From: Ascaris suum
Lineage: Eukaryota > Nematoda > Chromadorea > Rhabditida > Ascarididae
Length of the DNA: 64,000 nucleotides
Assembly: GCA_013433145.1 (NCBI GenBank)
Contig: CM024183.1
Location: 5,229,703-5,293,702 of the forward strand
Direction: 5' to 3'
Shown piece after piece: positions 31,645-44,000 of this stretch. Both the position numbers and the translations under genes were made by a program. Position 1 is the stretch's first letter. Each line of letters begins with the position of its first letter. The notes under the pieces were generated by a model. That model was not told the DNA's origin, did no database searches, and was given only the letters and a program-made list of their open reading frames with translations.

Positions 31645-34600
31645 CTCGACCTTTCTTCGAGCTCAAAACATGTGCAAGATTTTGTACTCGTTCGATAAGT
31701 TGAAAGCCTTGACTTTCCTCTAAAATACTAGTATTGAGAGAGTTAGGTCCATACCAGTGTTGGTGAACGCAGGCGTCCTTTGGCTTTATAAAGCGTTACT
31801 ACAGCACCATGAAACAATTATTTCCCATTTTTTCGTTTCTCCGCTCGGTTGAGGCGGTCTCATTTTTCCATCACCTTCTCCCACTACTGCTTAGCACATG
31901 GATTATACGAAACGGGTACTATGAAAACGATAAGTGCAAATTGGGAATATTTCTTCCTGGATGTTTGATCGGAGAAACTCACTAAAAAATCAGATGTTAA
32001 ACGATAAACAAGGGAGGAAAAGAGAACGAAGGAGAGAACCTGCGCTAAAGAAGATTCATGCTACCCATTGATAGGAAAAGCTCAAGGGTAAATTTCGAAT
32101 GAAACTGTCCGACGAAATTGATCTTCTTTCAGGTCAACATTAAAAAGTCTTTCAAACTCTAGATGAGGCATGCTAAAAATATGCAAATTTTACGGCAAAT
32201 AAAAACTGCAGAAATTCCAGCGTGAAGCATCAGAGGATGGTTCATACAGGTTGTTGCAAAATCTGAAATACAACAGTGACGACAAAAACAACAACGACTG
32301 CGGTGCGTGCGGTGATCAATGCCGTCCTACGTCCTCTGCTGACCAGCAACACTCTTGCATTCTAGTAGGCTCACTACGGTGACCCTTTTCGTTTCATTTC
32401 GTTCGTTTGTGTAACAATTTGTTAGAACATTAACTGCCACATTTGAAAGGTTCACAACGTATAGTCGGTGCAGAGAGAGGATAATGGTCACATATGGGTG
32501 ATAAAGATAAATATCTACGCAACAAAACGGCAGTTTCTTATAAAAAGGGTGGAAGGATGAGAAAAAAGAGCTTCTACAGCCTTTTATTGGGCTTTATAGG
32601 ACAGAATGACCATGCTAAGAAAGAGGACTCTATGTTTCAAACAGCTTCCGTTAGTGAGATCGCATTAGAGCATTCCTTCCGGTATATCATGCACAACGCG
32701 TCCATCAGCTCACGCCTCTGCCGCTTTCCATTTTCATTCACTCTGCTCATCTTCATGAGAACATCTTTTCCATATTTTCGGAGCTCACCTTCGCTGTCTG
32801 TCTTCGACGTGAACATCCAGCTCCGAGCTTCATCAGTTGTCCAATAATCGCGTAATCTGCCTTGTCTAGCTCACGTCGTTCTGCTTATACCTACGACGAG
32901 AACCTTAACTCCACCTTTTTTCCCTAGCGCTTTATTTGTTACATGGTATAATTGCGCCACGCCATTCATCTCCATTACACTGCCCATTCACGACGGTAGC
33001 AACCTTTCACCTATCCTCTTCAAACCGATAGATGAAAATAACTGTTCTAGATCAGCTGGAGTTAGTTGAATAAAACAACACATTCTCAAAACGTATAGTG
33101 AGAATGCTGATTTATTAACTAATATATGTGTTAGATTTGATCAACTAACCCATTTGAACAAGCAGCTGAAAACACCAAATAGAACTAGATGCCAAATTAT
33201 GCAATAAGCGTCTAACAACGCACCTGTAGAATATGCCTTTGAAAACGATGCCTGCAGAAAGTGCATAGAGCATTAAATTAGGGAGTTGGAGTATTTTTCT
33301 TCTCGCCGAATATCTGCTTTCAGAAGCGTTAGTAATTCGTTTAAAGTTTGTCACCGTATATAGGCGCTTAATGTACCTTAATTTATGAGGCATTTCGTCG
33401 AACATTATCGGAAGATAAAACGTCTAAAGCTTTCACAGTAACGCCAATGCTACCATTGAAACATGCAATTCGTAAATATGTGACCCCGTTTTCAAAACAA
33501 CTAGAAAGCGCGCCAGAAATGGATGGAGGGGGTGGGGGGGGGGGGCGGAGGCAAACGCGGTTTTTTCAGTTTTCTTCATTCAAGGACTAACCGCTTGCAT
33601 AACTATTCATAATAATGAAAAATACATTAGAATATTCCCGTTCTTCAACCAGTTTTGCACACATGCGTATTAAGACAACATGTCATTACCACATTTTTTC
33701 TGAGACACAAGCTAAACTATCGGTTGAGCAGTTACTTAACTGACTACTGAGCGATTATTCCTCTTTTCAACAGTAAGTATTACGCAGAATTCGTAAGTAT
33801 AAAAATTGGCCTATCCGCTTCTCTCCACTTTATCGGTCTATCGCTTATATAATTGAATTCTCCCATCGTCTTCTCCTTCAGTGGAACATCTGTTACCTTC
33901 TATCTTCTCTTCTTCAAGTGCAACTTTATCCGTTCTAAAGCACGAGTAATTAGCTTCTTTCCTCTTATACATATATTATTATGTGCAGCGCAAGGTGGCA
34001 TTAAACATCGCGAGTGTAAAATACTTCATAAACGCAACCTGACACATTAAAAACAAGTAAATATCGCATTAAAATCTCTTAAATGACTTCTACTGTATGA
34101 CGACGCTCGCGCTTCACTAATACCCTCGAAAAAACTAGAAAAGAACCACTCAGTGAATCCAATAAAACACGAGTCGTCGCACAACACTAATGCTTTCGAA
34201 GTTCAGGCTAGTAGTCACCTGTACCAGTACAGCATAAACGATGGAATATCTTTTTTTCGCGGAAAGGCGATAATCAACTGCGTCAAGAATTTCACGAGAT
34301 ATTTTTTGAAGTTTATGGCTCGCGTGATCTGCCCTAAAAAATATTCAGTTGTAGAGTAAAGTAAAATAGCCTATCAGGCAACTCAGAAGTTTCCCCGAAG
34401 CAGTACGCAACAATCATTCACAAATTCAATTGAATGGTTGGATAGAAACAGTACACAAGGATGAGTTCATTACAGCAACTGTAAAGCGTACACAGCCCCA
34501 TTTTTCCAACAATATTTGGGTGTCTCTGCCCGTGTTTTGGGGGGACATTTTACATCTAATGATTGCTCCGTTTTGCTTTGAACGTTTTGACATTTGATGA

Positions 34601-34752
34601 TTGGTGCTCCGAACAATGTCGTGCGGGGATATCGATGGTGCAAATCCCTTCTTGCTTGCAAATTTCTATTTTTCATAAATTTCTTTCGACATACATACGT
34701 ACGTACACGCAAATGCAATCGCACTAAAAAGCGCAGAAATTAATTTCTTCAG
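31645..34752. other. No gene supported
   Basis: A 117-codon plus frame at 32494 and shorter frames lack splice context. G-rich tract at 33527-33545. Upstream exons of the CCCH gene may lie here. Confidence 0.35.
33527..33545 (+). repeat. G-tract (G6, then G12 after one T)
   Basis: AGGGGGGT followed by 12 G; able to form a G-quadruplex. Confidence 0.85.
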
Positions 34753-37700
34753 ATTGCATCACGAAAGCCAGTCGGTCGACTCAATGCAAAATATAAGACT
34801 AAACTGTGCAACAAATTCTCTACGATGGGCCACTGTCCCTATGGTGAACGCTGTCAGTTTATACACGCAAGTGAGTAGTTCTCACTAATGTTATGAACCG
34901 CTAAGGGGTGCCACCAAATTCAGGTGCTCTCAAAACCTAGATATTATTAGGGCTCTATCGAATGTATAGAACAGTTAACTGTAGTAACATTAGTCTTTTT
35001 TTGTTCTGCAACTTCGCTGTGATGCCGCTCACTCGGCATTGATTGTTGAATTATGAAATGATCTCCCTTCTAGAACTGCTGCTATGTTCGTGCAACTGTT
35101 ACTAGGTAAGAGGGGGTGAACACAGGACGAGATAACAACAAAAGCAACGCTTCTCTCTCATCGATTCAGGAAAACTGGCACATTCATAATTACTAATTAT
35201 AAGAAAATAAAATCACTACGCTCAATAGGCAGATTTTGAGTACGTCTGCGCATTTTTCCTCCACAAAGAGGAATTCCGTCACGTAGCGCGCTAAAAAGAG
35301 AAGGGACTGCGAGTGGTGAGGGTGGTTGCCTTACCTAATGAGGGCGACGTCAGAAGGAAGGTTCGAGAGATGAGGAAGTGAGGATGGAAATGATATGTAA
35401 TTGATTCATGGAAATGATTCACTCGCGACAGTATCCCTTCGCTGCTGCATGCTAGCGGAGTCACAACAGATTTCTTTTAAATATTTTGAGGCTCCAAACG
35501 TATTATCGGTTCGGCCTAGTGCACTCGGCCTGTACAAATCATGACCTTAAATTCATAAGTCTTCAATGAGGTCTAAAATGTAAAATATGAGGGGTTTTCG
35601 AAAATTTCCATAATCATATACTTGTTGCAGTCATCTGAATTTATTCGTACCGATTTCCTCTTTGAGGAAGCCGGTACAAAAGCGATGAAAAAGACAAGTC
35701 AGTTGTAGAGGCCTAATTTGCTCACATATTCTTTTTCATTAGTTCGAAAGAGTTGAAGGATTGCTCTCAGAAATGCATTGATGTTATATTTAAGTATCTT
35801 CTACAGAATGTTTTTCCATGGGTATTGCAAGTATAGGATTGTAGAAACTTTCCTGAGACCCCTTTAAGTACGATTCGAAAAGATATGATGCCGCTAATAG
35901 TAAACAAGTGGAGAGGTTGCAATTCGGAAGTGCACACATTTCGAAAGGAAGCATTCAAGCAAATAATCTGTTCCCCGAAAAGAACGCTTTTCGGTGCAGT
36001 GATCTTCTGTCACCAAGCAACTGCAATAATGCTTATCACTGCTAAAGAGTATACATTTCAGAGCGGAAAAGTCCTGTTCGTTGTTCAGAAATGCTCTTTT
36101 TTTACTGCAAATGAATCAAGTTGCTGTGCTTATTTCTGTATTACCGAATAGTTTATGAAAATTTCACCCCCATCGTATTGTCTTTTGCTTTGTGTTTTCC
36201 TCAGTAGAGTTCATTGTTTTGCTGATCGATGCAGGACATGGTTTCTATCTGCATATCTGCTTGAATCTACGAGCTTTGTGCTTCGAACGTTCGAGCATTG
36301 CGTTTAGGGACTTCGGATGTAAAAAGAGGCTTGTCTAGAGATCGCGTTTTCCTTCTTCTTAGATTCCCTTTTTTGCTGCTTCTATAGGTTTTTCTTTTGG
36401 GCCTCGCCCCCACCCTTCTCTTGAGGTTTGGAACCCCTACTTCTTGACTGAACTCCTCAAGAATACCTTCTCTCAAGAATAGAGGAAAGGCGGGTTGGTT
36501 ACGCAAATTTTTTGCCTGTGGGAGTGTAAGGGTAAAGAGGGGGGTGGGGTTGAAATCCAACAGGTGTTTTCAGACAGTTTCGGCTTTCAAGTGAGTGTGC
36601 AGATACCAAAGTATATCTTGATTTTCTTTGTGAGGTTACCAGAACCCACGTCTTGCTATTCGTTGTCGGAGCTGATGGTAACATAGCAAGAGATTTCTTA
36701 AATGAACATGTTTTCGTCAGATCTGGTACAACGGTAGATGAAAGAAATCCACAATATCGAAGTCTTTAACGTATGGTTGCATGAAAAGGTGAGACTTTAC
36801 CTGCTGAGATAAGGAGGAGGACTAAAAAGATGTGAAATTCTTATGCCTTTAGGAGATTTGAACATATAAAATGGCCACCGACTGAAAATTTTGACATGGA
36901 AATTATTTTTTAAAACCGACTGTTAATTTTTTTTATGCTGAAAAAAAAAATTCTCTTACCGTTGAAAAGAGGGTTCGATATTTGAAGAAAAAAAAGTACT
37001 AAAATGTCGAAAGTGAATTATTTTCTTGTTAAGGAAATAAAATTCCGGAGAAAATTTAATTTCCGGCCAACTTTCGAGTAGGTTCTTTAACATGATTTGT
37101 CCGACACTATTATGTTAAAAGTCAACCGTCATTCTCAAATGTGTTTCCTACTGCAAATTGTCTCCTTCTCTCTCGACGTATTTGGTTTGCTATGTAATTA
37201 ATCGACTCTTCATTAAACAATTGCATCGGGGGAGATTTAAAACTTAAGCATAGGCGAACGGTAATAATTCCGGTGGGAGTGCTTGCAGTCATACGCAGAT
37301 AGCATAACCTCGGATAAAACCCTCGCGATTTTCCTCGATCTTCAGCTGATAGATGTGCATTAGCCCGCCTTATCTGTTAATAAATGAGTTGTCATTTGCG
37401 CACTGAATGCACAGCAGATGCTATAAATGCGAAATAGGATTTATCTGGCTGACTGTACATTTGATTGCCAAGACAACTTGGGCATTTCTTTGAAAAATGA
37501 AATAACCCCCTTAGCATTGGTCATTTTGACGAATCCCTTAATTGTATATATTATTGTAGCTTCACTTAAAAGAGCCATCGAAGGGTGATGTTTACAGATT
37601 TTTTCTGTCCCATTTACCTACAATATAACTTTCTATTTGCAGAAAATTTTTTCCAGTCTTAGAAATCTCAAAAGCCAAAATTAAAACTCCGCCCTTATTA

Positions 37701-38146
37701 GACACATTCATTTATCGCTATCGTTTCATAAAGCCCTTTCATCGGCTTTTTTTTTTTCAGTGCCTTGTTATATGACGATGGAAGATTCCATAGATGATAT
37801 TGCACCTCAAACGGATCAAAAAAATGATGATAGTATTTGTGACGTCGACCAAAATTCGCTGTTAGTAATTTATATTTGTTTCATTTATTCTTTATTAAAG
37901 AGTTGTTGCTTTTCAATCACTCATATTTACTGAGTCAATTTGCAATTATTCCGGTCTAAAACATTTTTTTTTTCATTATAATATAAATAATTAAAAGAGA
38001 TTTTCTCATTATTGGAATTTAAATTATCCACAAAAATTTTGAGTATTTGAAATTATTGATGAATTTTGCTTCAGCAGTTTCCACTTGAAGAGATGACAGA
38101 CCTGATGAAAAAAATAATGCGAGGAATAATTAGAAGTAACCGATAA
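34753..38146 (+). CDS. CCCH zinc-finger protein, 3' part (TIS11/POS-1-like)
   Basis: Exons 34753-34870, 37761-37864 and 38075-38146 (TAA at 38144-38146). The phases agree: GCA A|GTGAGT joins TG CCT, and the donor CTGTTA|GTAATT leaves phase 0 for CAG TTT. Exon 1 encodes a complete C-x8-C-x5-C-x3-H finger in the context [10 protein letters not shown], then [13 protein letters not shown]. This is the form of the second finger of tandem CCCH RNA-binding proteins, which bind AU-rich 3' UTRs and in nematodes control maternal mRNAs. After it comes an acidic linker ([19 protein letters not shown]) and a short C-terminal helix ([15 protein letters not shown]). The usual first finger and the N-terminus were not found. 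Confidence 0.7.
34871..37760. other. 2.9-kb intron of the CCCH gene
   Basis: Holds an 88-codon plus frame (35885) and a 97-codon Lys/Arg-rich minus frame (36267-36560). Both are full-length but without splice or family support. AT-rich imperfect repeats lie at about 36880-37075. Confidence 0.4.
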
Positions 38147-41026
38147 AACTATAAGCTCTTCACTCCATCCCTTTCTCAATTTTTTTATTCACATACCGAT
38201 ACCCTTAAATTAAACAGATATGTTCAGAGCTGCCATCGATAACATTAGTTCACCACTTAAGATACTCTAGTTCATCGAAAGCACTGCAAAGTTGACGAGA
38301 TTTCCATCTTCCACTCGTTAAAGTAAACCATAAACTGAGGTGAGTGAGCGGACCTGAGAAATGCTAGTCTCTTATTTAAAATCATTCATGTGGACAGTGT
38401 TTTGGAGGGAGCATAAGTAGGCATCACTAGAGGCCGAAATCGTTGAGCACTTAAACGATTGCAATGCCTATCTCGAGTAAATGCGATCTGTTTATAGTAT
38501 TTTTGGTGCCAGTGGCGATGAAGAGGTCTCGCCATCGCATTCATCAGAAAGGTTATTGGCAACATTCTTCGATCCACCTAGCCTAACATCCACCGAGAAA
38601 TCTGTTTGGCCATACAGTCTTTTCGATGGTGGTATTACCAGTTCCTTCTAGGCGATTATTTTTCCTCTGTGCTTTTATTATACGTTGCATCTTTTCTATT
38701 TCTCTTGTTTCATTTATTTTCTATTTATTTATTGGATCTCAGTTTTATTATTGAGCATCAGTTTGCTTCCATTTATTGAATCTCAGGTGTTTTCCTTCGA
38801 TTTCCAAGGTGTGCATCAGTCGTCATTCGCTGCACAGTTGTAATTTTAATATGAGCCTTATGTTATATTCTGTTAAGAGTTTCTTCGTCTGCAAAATACG
38901 TCTGCATATAACCGATTGCTTTACCCGAAAACTACCAACCAATTGTGCTTATTTTATGGGAGAACAATAATAGCGTAAATTAAAGCTGTATGTTATCGAC
39001 CGTCGAATATCGCCAATAAAGCCTTCGAGTTATAAATACGTTCTTGGACCAAAGACGGTCATTATAGCTGAAGCATTAAAACGAATCCCACATATATTTG
39101 GATAATATTGAAGAATCAAAAGCTACAAAAAAACTAAACAACTCTGCCTATACCAGTTAACTATTGGTCATGCATAATGAATGTTTTTTTTTGTTTTATT
39201 CAGTGTTGTTATTATAATTTAAGAGATGTTAGTAAACTACTTTATAAAGATCGAATATATTTTTGTAATATTTGATGGAATATGCTTTCATGATCGCCTC
39301 TTTATTTGAATTCCGATCGTATCTATGAGTCACACATATATTATGGTGAATAATTGAACTCTTTATTTTATATTTACTATTATTACTCTGTTGTGATATT
39401 TATATATGTTTAGTTGCCATATAATTGTGTACTTACTTCAAATTTTATAGATTTGAGTGAAAATAAATATTATTTATTTGTGTTAAAAGATGTGGAAAAA
39501 AAACAGAAATAAATTTTCAACAAATATATGTCGTTTGAACAAATGTTTGAATGAAATCATCACAATGGGCAACAACCAAGGAAACGCAATCGGTTGTAAA
39601 GCATTGACATGGGAAATTCGACCTGAGGATCGTGCATCCAACCATACGACTCCATTTTCGACATCAATTGATGTAGATGATATTTGATGGCCTAATGAAC
39701 TTGTTCATTTTGCTCACATACTGCTCGATCCTCTTCATACTTGTGGAGTGCATGATGCAATTTGAAGTTTCCGTTAAATAACTTCGTATATTTTGCGTTA
39801 TTATTGTTTTTCAATTCTACAGAATAACATAAAATAATTCCGCAGCCACAACGCGTAATTGCTAGCTCAGCTAATATACTATGCTTTATTCTACATTCCT
39901 GACACCCCAGTGTTCTGTTATCCTACACCTTCAACCCCTAGTAAAGTTTTCATTTATGCTTTTATTGTTGATTTATAAAGAGATATGGTAATAAAAATTG
40001 TAAAAAGCACAATAATACACACATAAACCATCAGAAAATACCGACATTAGTAACGCATATCACTACACAGAAAACAACAGAATTAATTTTTTGTGCATCG
40101 GTTATAGCAGTTATTTCATGTGCAGCTGTCTTATAAAAAGGTTGCTAGGAGAGGAGTGGGGATAGAAGAATGGGACCCCTTTCCTTACCTTTCATTGCAA
40201 CATGGGAATAAAGGATACATTTCCTACAAAGCAAAAATCTCTTTACGTACTTATACCCATATATTTCACATAAACAGTGACCCCTAATTAAAAACGGTGT
40301 TCAATGCTGGAAAAAATTATGTCTTCACCACCCATACAATTTTTCATTGCCCTTTTCCTTACCTTTCAATGTTACAATCCCATATAATTAGTGCTTAGTG
40401 GAAATGCAAATCGTAAGACGTAATTAACGCTCAACAAGGGATCATAAATATTCTGCAACAACAACGCCTATAAAGAATAAACGAAAACAGAAAAATCAGA
40501 TTTAATCCGATGGAAATTGTGTTCAGTGCAAAAAGAATACGCTTTCAAATCATCGCTCCTAAATGCGGAAGGGCAATAATTATAAGTCCCTCCGCAAAAG
40601 GAGTGACTACGAGGGAGGGGAAGGGTTAGTTCGAATTCAAAATCCTTTCTCGTAAAAGCCTTCCCACATATGTTCATAATTGTTAATTCCAGGGCTATAT
40701 GATTTCTTCCAGGGGTTTGAAGAAAAGATTTAACGATGACAAGCAAGCAAACTGGTTCAATAACATCATCTATGGCTTTCATTTCCTTTCCTTAAAATTC
40801 CTCATTGTTCAATTACTCGTTCCTTGCAGATTCAATTCATCTTCCCGATCTCGCCAAGGCTTTAAACTCAAGGATACTTTAGAAGACAATTGTGCAGTTA
40901 AAAATTTTGCAATGATTCTATCTGAAGCATCACTGCATTCCACCCCTTCCGCCCCTTTCATCCACTTTCTCAGTGAGAGTGAGTACTGCACACACAAAAT
41001 CAAAACAAAACGATTAAAATTTGTGC
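38147..41026. other. Mostly featureless intergenic DNA
   Basis: AT-rich. Apart from the short ORF at 39490, no exon or RNA gene could be supported. Confidence 0.35.
39490..39687 (+). CDS. Hypothetical short ORF, 65 aa
   Basis: The ATG follows TTAAAAG directly and the frame ends in TGA. The second half is coding-like (CKALTWEIRPEDRASNH, then TSIDVDDI). It could be a small gene or a terminal exon. No family recognised. Confidence 0.3.
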   Translation: MWKKNRNKFSTNICRLNKCLNEIITMGNNQGNAIGCKALTWEIRPEDRASNHTTPFSTSIDVDDI

Positions 41027-44000
41027 CTATTCATGTGCTTTCGCATTCATACGTCTCTTATAGATATCCCTCACCACACCGGTTGCTCGGGGTGCTTCCT
41101 CATCGCTATCTGAATCTCCGGCTGCACGCCGTTTGCGAGCCGCTAATGCCGATTGCTGTTGTTGATATTCACTTGATGCCAGAACCTTCAAAAGACGGCA
41201 TAGCATAAATTTCTATACCTTTCAGACCTGAATGTAATTTATCTCAGGTTACGCTGGCAAGATTGGCAGGTTCTATACGCCTCACCGGTAAAATAATTTA
41301 ATCCACACACTACTGAAAATAATTCGGTGGATGAATTATTTGTTAATTGCAATCAAGATCATTGACAGTTTACTAATGTTTCGGTTTCCACTCGGCTTGG
41401 CATAGCAAATGCCAGCATCGAAAGAGAATAAGAAAACGAACCATAGAAAAATCGCTATATGTTAATACTTCTAGAGTGGTCCTTGTAGTAGCCATTTCAT
41501 TTTTCTATCTACTCATCTATAAATTTGCCGCAAAAGACGACTGCCATTGCCACCAATCTCAACGCCATCAACACAGAATTGTTTTTACTTTTAATAAGCA
41601 TATGATAAAAAAGTCAGCGATATGGATGAAAAGAGCGGAAAGGAAGCATATTGAGAAATGAATAGTTCGTAACGAAACACTCACCACATTTGGGTCGGTG
41701 GTAGTTGCAACTAACTGATAGAAGTCCTTCTTTAAATCTTCAACACGATGCTTCCCGAACATGACACCATTCTCCACTTTAACGGTCGAATCCACGATGG
41801 GGGCTTGAAATTCATTCATGAATTAATAATCAAAGGAATGCACTAGATACCAAACTATAGTTCGAAGAAGCCGATGAGTACGCGCTTTTGCATTTTAACA
41901 GCCAATCACGACAAGCAACTGATCTAAAAGCAATGCCAAAATACCCTAAAATGCGTTCTCTTGCTAAACCGCCTAACTGTACAGATCACAAATCAAAGTT
42001 TCGCTTTCAGTCCATACGGCAAAAATTTGCATATGCAAACAAGTCATCAGATTTACATGTCACGGAATCAATAGGAAGATGTTCATTCACATTAAAACCA
42101 TAATATAACGTTGCATACACATAAATGATGGTCACGTGGACCAGACCCAATTAATTTCATCGTCGTAGCTGTTCCATTCCTTAATTTGAAGTCGCAAGAC
42201 AAACACGCATTACAGACAATGCCACTCATACACACCGATAACACCAACATAGTATAAATGCGTATAAGAAAAGAGAACTTACGGCCAGCTTGCGCGAATT
42301 TCGATAAACTTTCAATAAGTAAATCCACAGATACGAACGGCCCGTTGAAACACCAAGGAGGCGGCAAAATCTGCATTAATTGAGCGGCAGCAGGTGGTGG
42401 CGGAAACACACCTATAACATTTAGTTTTTCACGATGCGATATGAACATCCCATTGAATGTTATAATTTATAAGACTTCGATCCATATCTTTAGCCATCGA
42501 AGAGCACCAAGAAGAATATGAGTCACCAACTGTTGCCCGCCTTCTCTCCCCTTCCACTCCACTCATGGCGCTACAAAGCCGTTATCTTTCCTTACCGTTA
42601 TAATAATCTGCAATGAAATATGCAAAAGTGCATTTCTTCAATCTGCACACATCGCTGAATTTATCTTCGGTCGAAGCGATTAGCCTCAGCTTATTTTCAT
42701 TTCTAACTTCGAATGAGTTCAACTAAACAAAACTAAACTGCTAATCACTAATTATCGTCCTAGTTGCAAAAATGTTACCTCTCAAATTTCGCTACCATCG
42801 TTATATTGGTGAAGGTAAAAATGAATGAAGCAGTGCAAAAAATAGTTCACCTCCGGGCACTGGATGATAACTTGCCGTCGTGTTTAGTTTCGGCTTGAAA
42901 GGAATCATCTGGTCAGTGTCGGGTCTAGGATAACCGGATATTTCGAGACTCACACCACCGCCCATTACCACCGAAGGACCTTGCGCGCTACCAGGTACTG
43001 ATCGAACGTTTCCTTAGAAGAAGCAGACATCAAGTTACAGGCGGAACATTGCGCTAAAAGCTGCATCGCGATTTCGCAATGACTGAACAGTGTTCAATTT
43101 AGCCTAGATTTTATACTTTTTTGGTGGCCGCGCTGAAATGGTGGCGTCTTCGTGGCTTCGAATAACTTAGTACACTGTACTTCGAGTGGCATTCGGCGAA
43201 CATGTTAATTCGACGAACATGGATAGTAGGACAGGTTTCCACCTGGCATCAATGATCTCGTGGTGTAGTGGTTATCACATCTGTCTAACACACAGAAGGT
43301 CGGCGGTTCGAGCCCGCCCGAGATCAAGCGCCATTGCCAAGCGTCAAAGCTTCCGTGCGGAACGGGCCAAGAATGTGCAACAGTGAACCCTCCCTCCCTT
43401 TTGAATTAGCATACTCGCCGTATTCGTTGCAATCCACCACTATCCACCTTATCTCATGCAACCAAGAAAAGATGAAAAACAAGCCACAACTTAATGTTTG
43501 CTTCTATTAGCTATTCCACGATAAAACGCAATCCTCGAGCACTACTAAAGCATTCAAATATAAACCATCAACCTACATCACCAATACAAATGGCCCATCG
43601 CCTACTATTCTCTATTCAATCCAAGCAACGTCCCTGCATACTCTTTGCTTTTTATGGTCATTTCAAAAAACATCGAAAATTATACGACTATTTCCAAACA
43701 AGAAACTAGCACGATGCTGAGCAGCAACAAATCATATATCGCAAATGTCCTTATTTCCTCTCAACAAGATGCCCACCGTCGTGGAAGAAAGGAAGTGCTC
43801 GGAAGAAATAAAACAGGAACACTCTTCTAAATTTTCAGCATTTACGAAGAAACACTCTAACAGTAGCAATAAAGAATGCCATTCTCGCCCATATATTCCC
43901 GTCTAAATAAATTTTTGAATAATTGTGGCAAACACCGCAAACTCGTCGAATTACCCGAAATTTCTTTATTAATCTCATATATTTGTACAAATAAATTTAA

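Noticed and set aside
36267..36560. 97-aa Lys/Arg-rich minus-strand ORF in the CCCH intron
   Set aside because: Complete frame but low-complexity, with no start or splice context and no known family.
40699..41208. 169-codon plus-strand ORF
   Set aside because: Antisense to the last suf-1 exon and its 3' flank; the minus-strand frame matches the conserved CstF-77 C-terminus.
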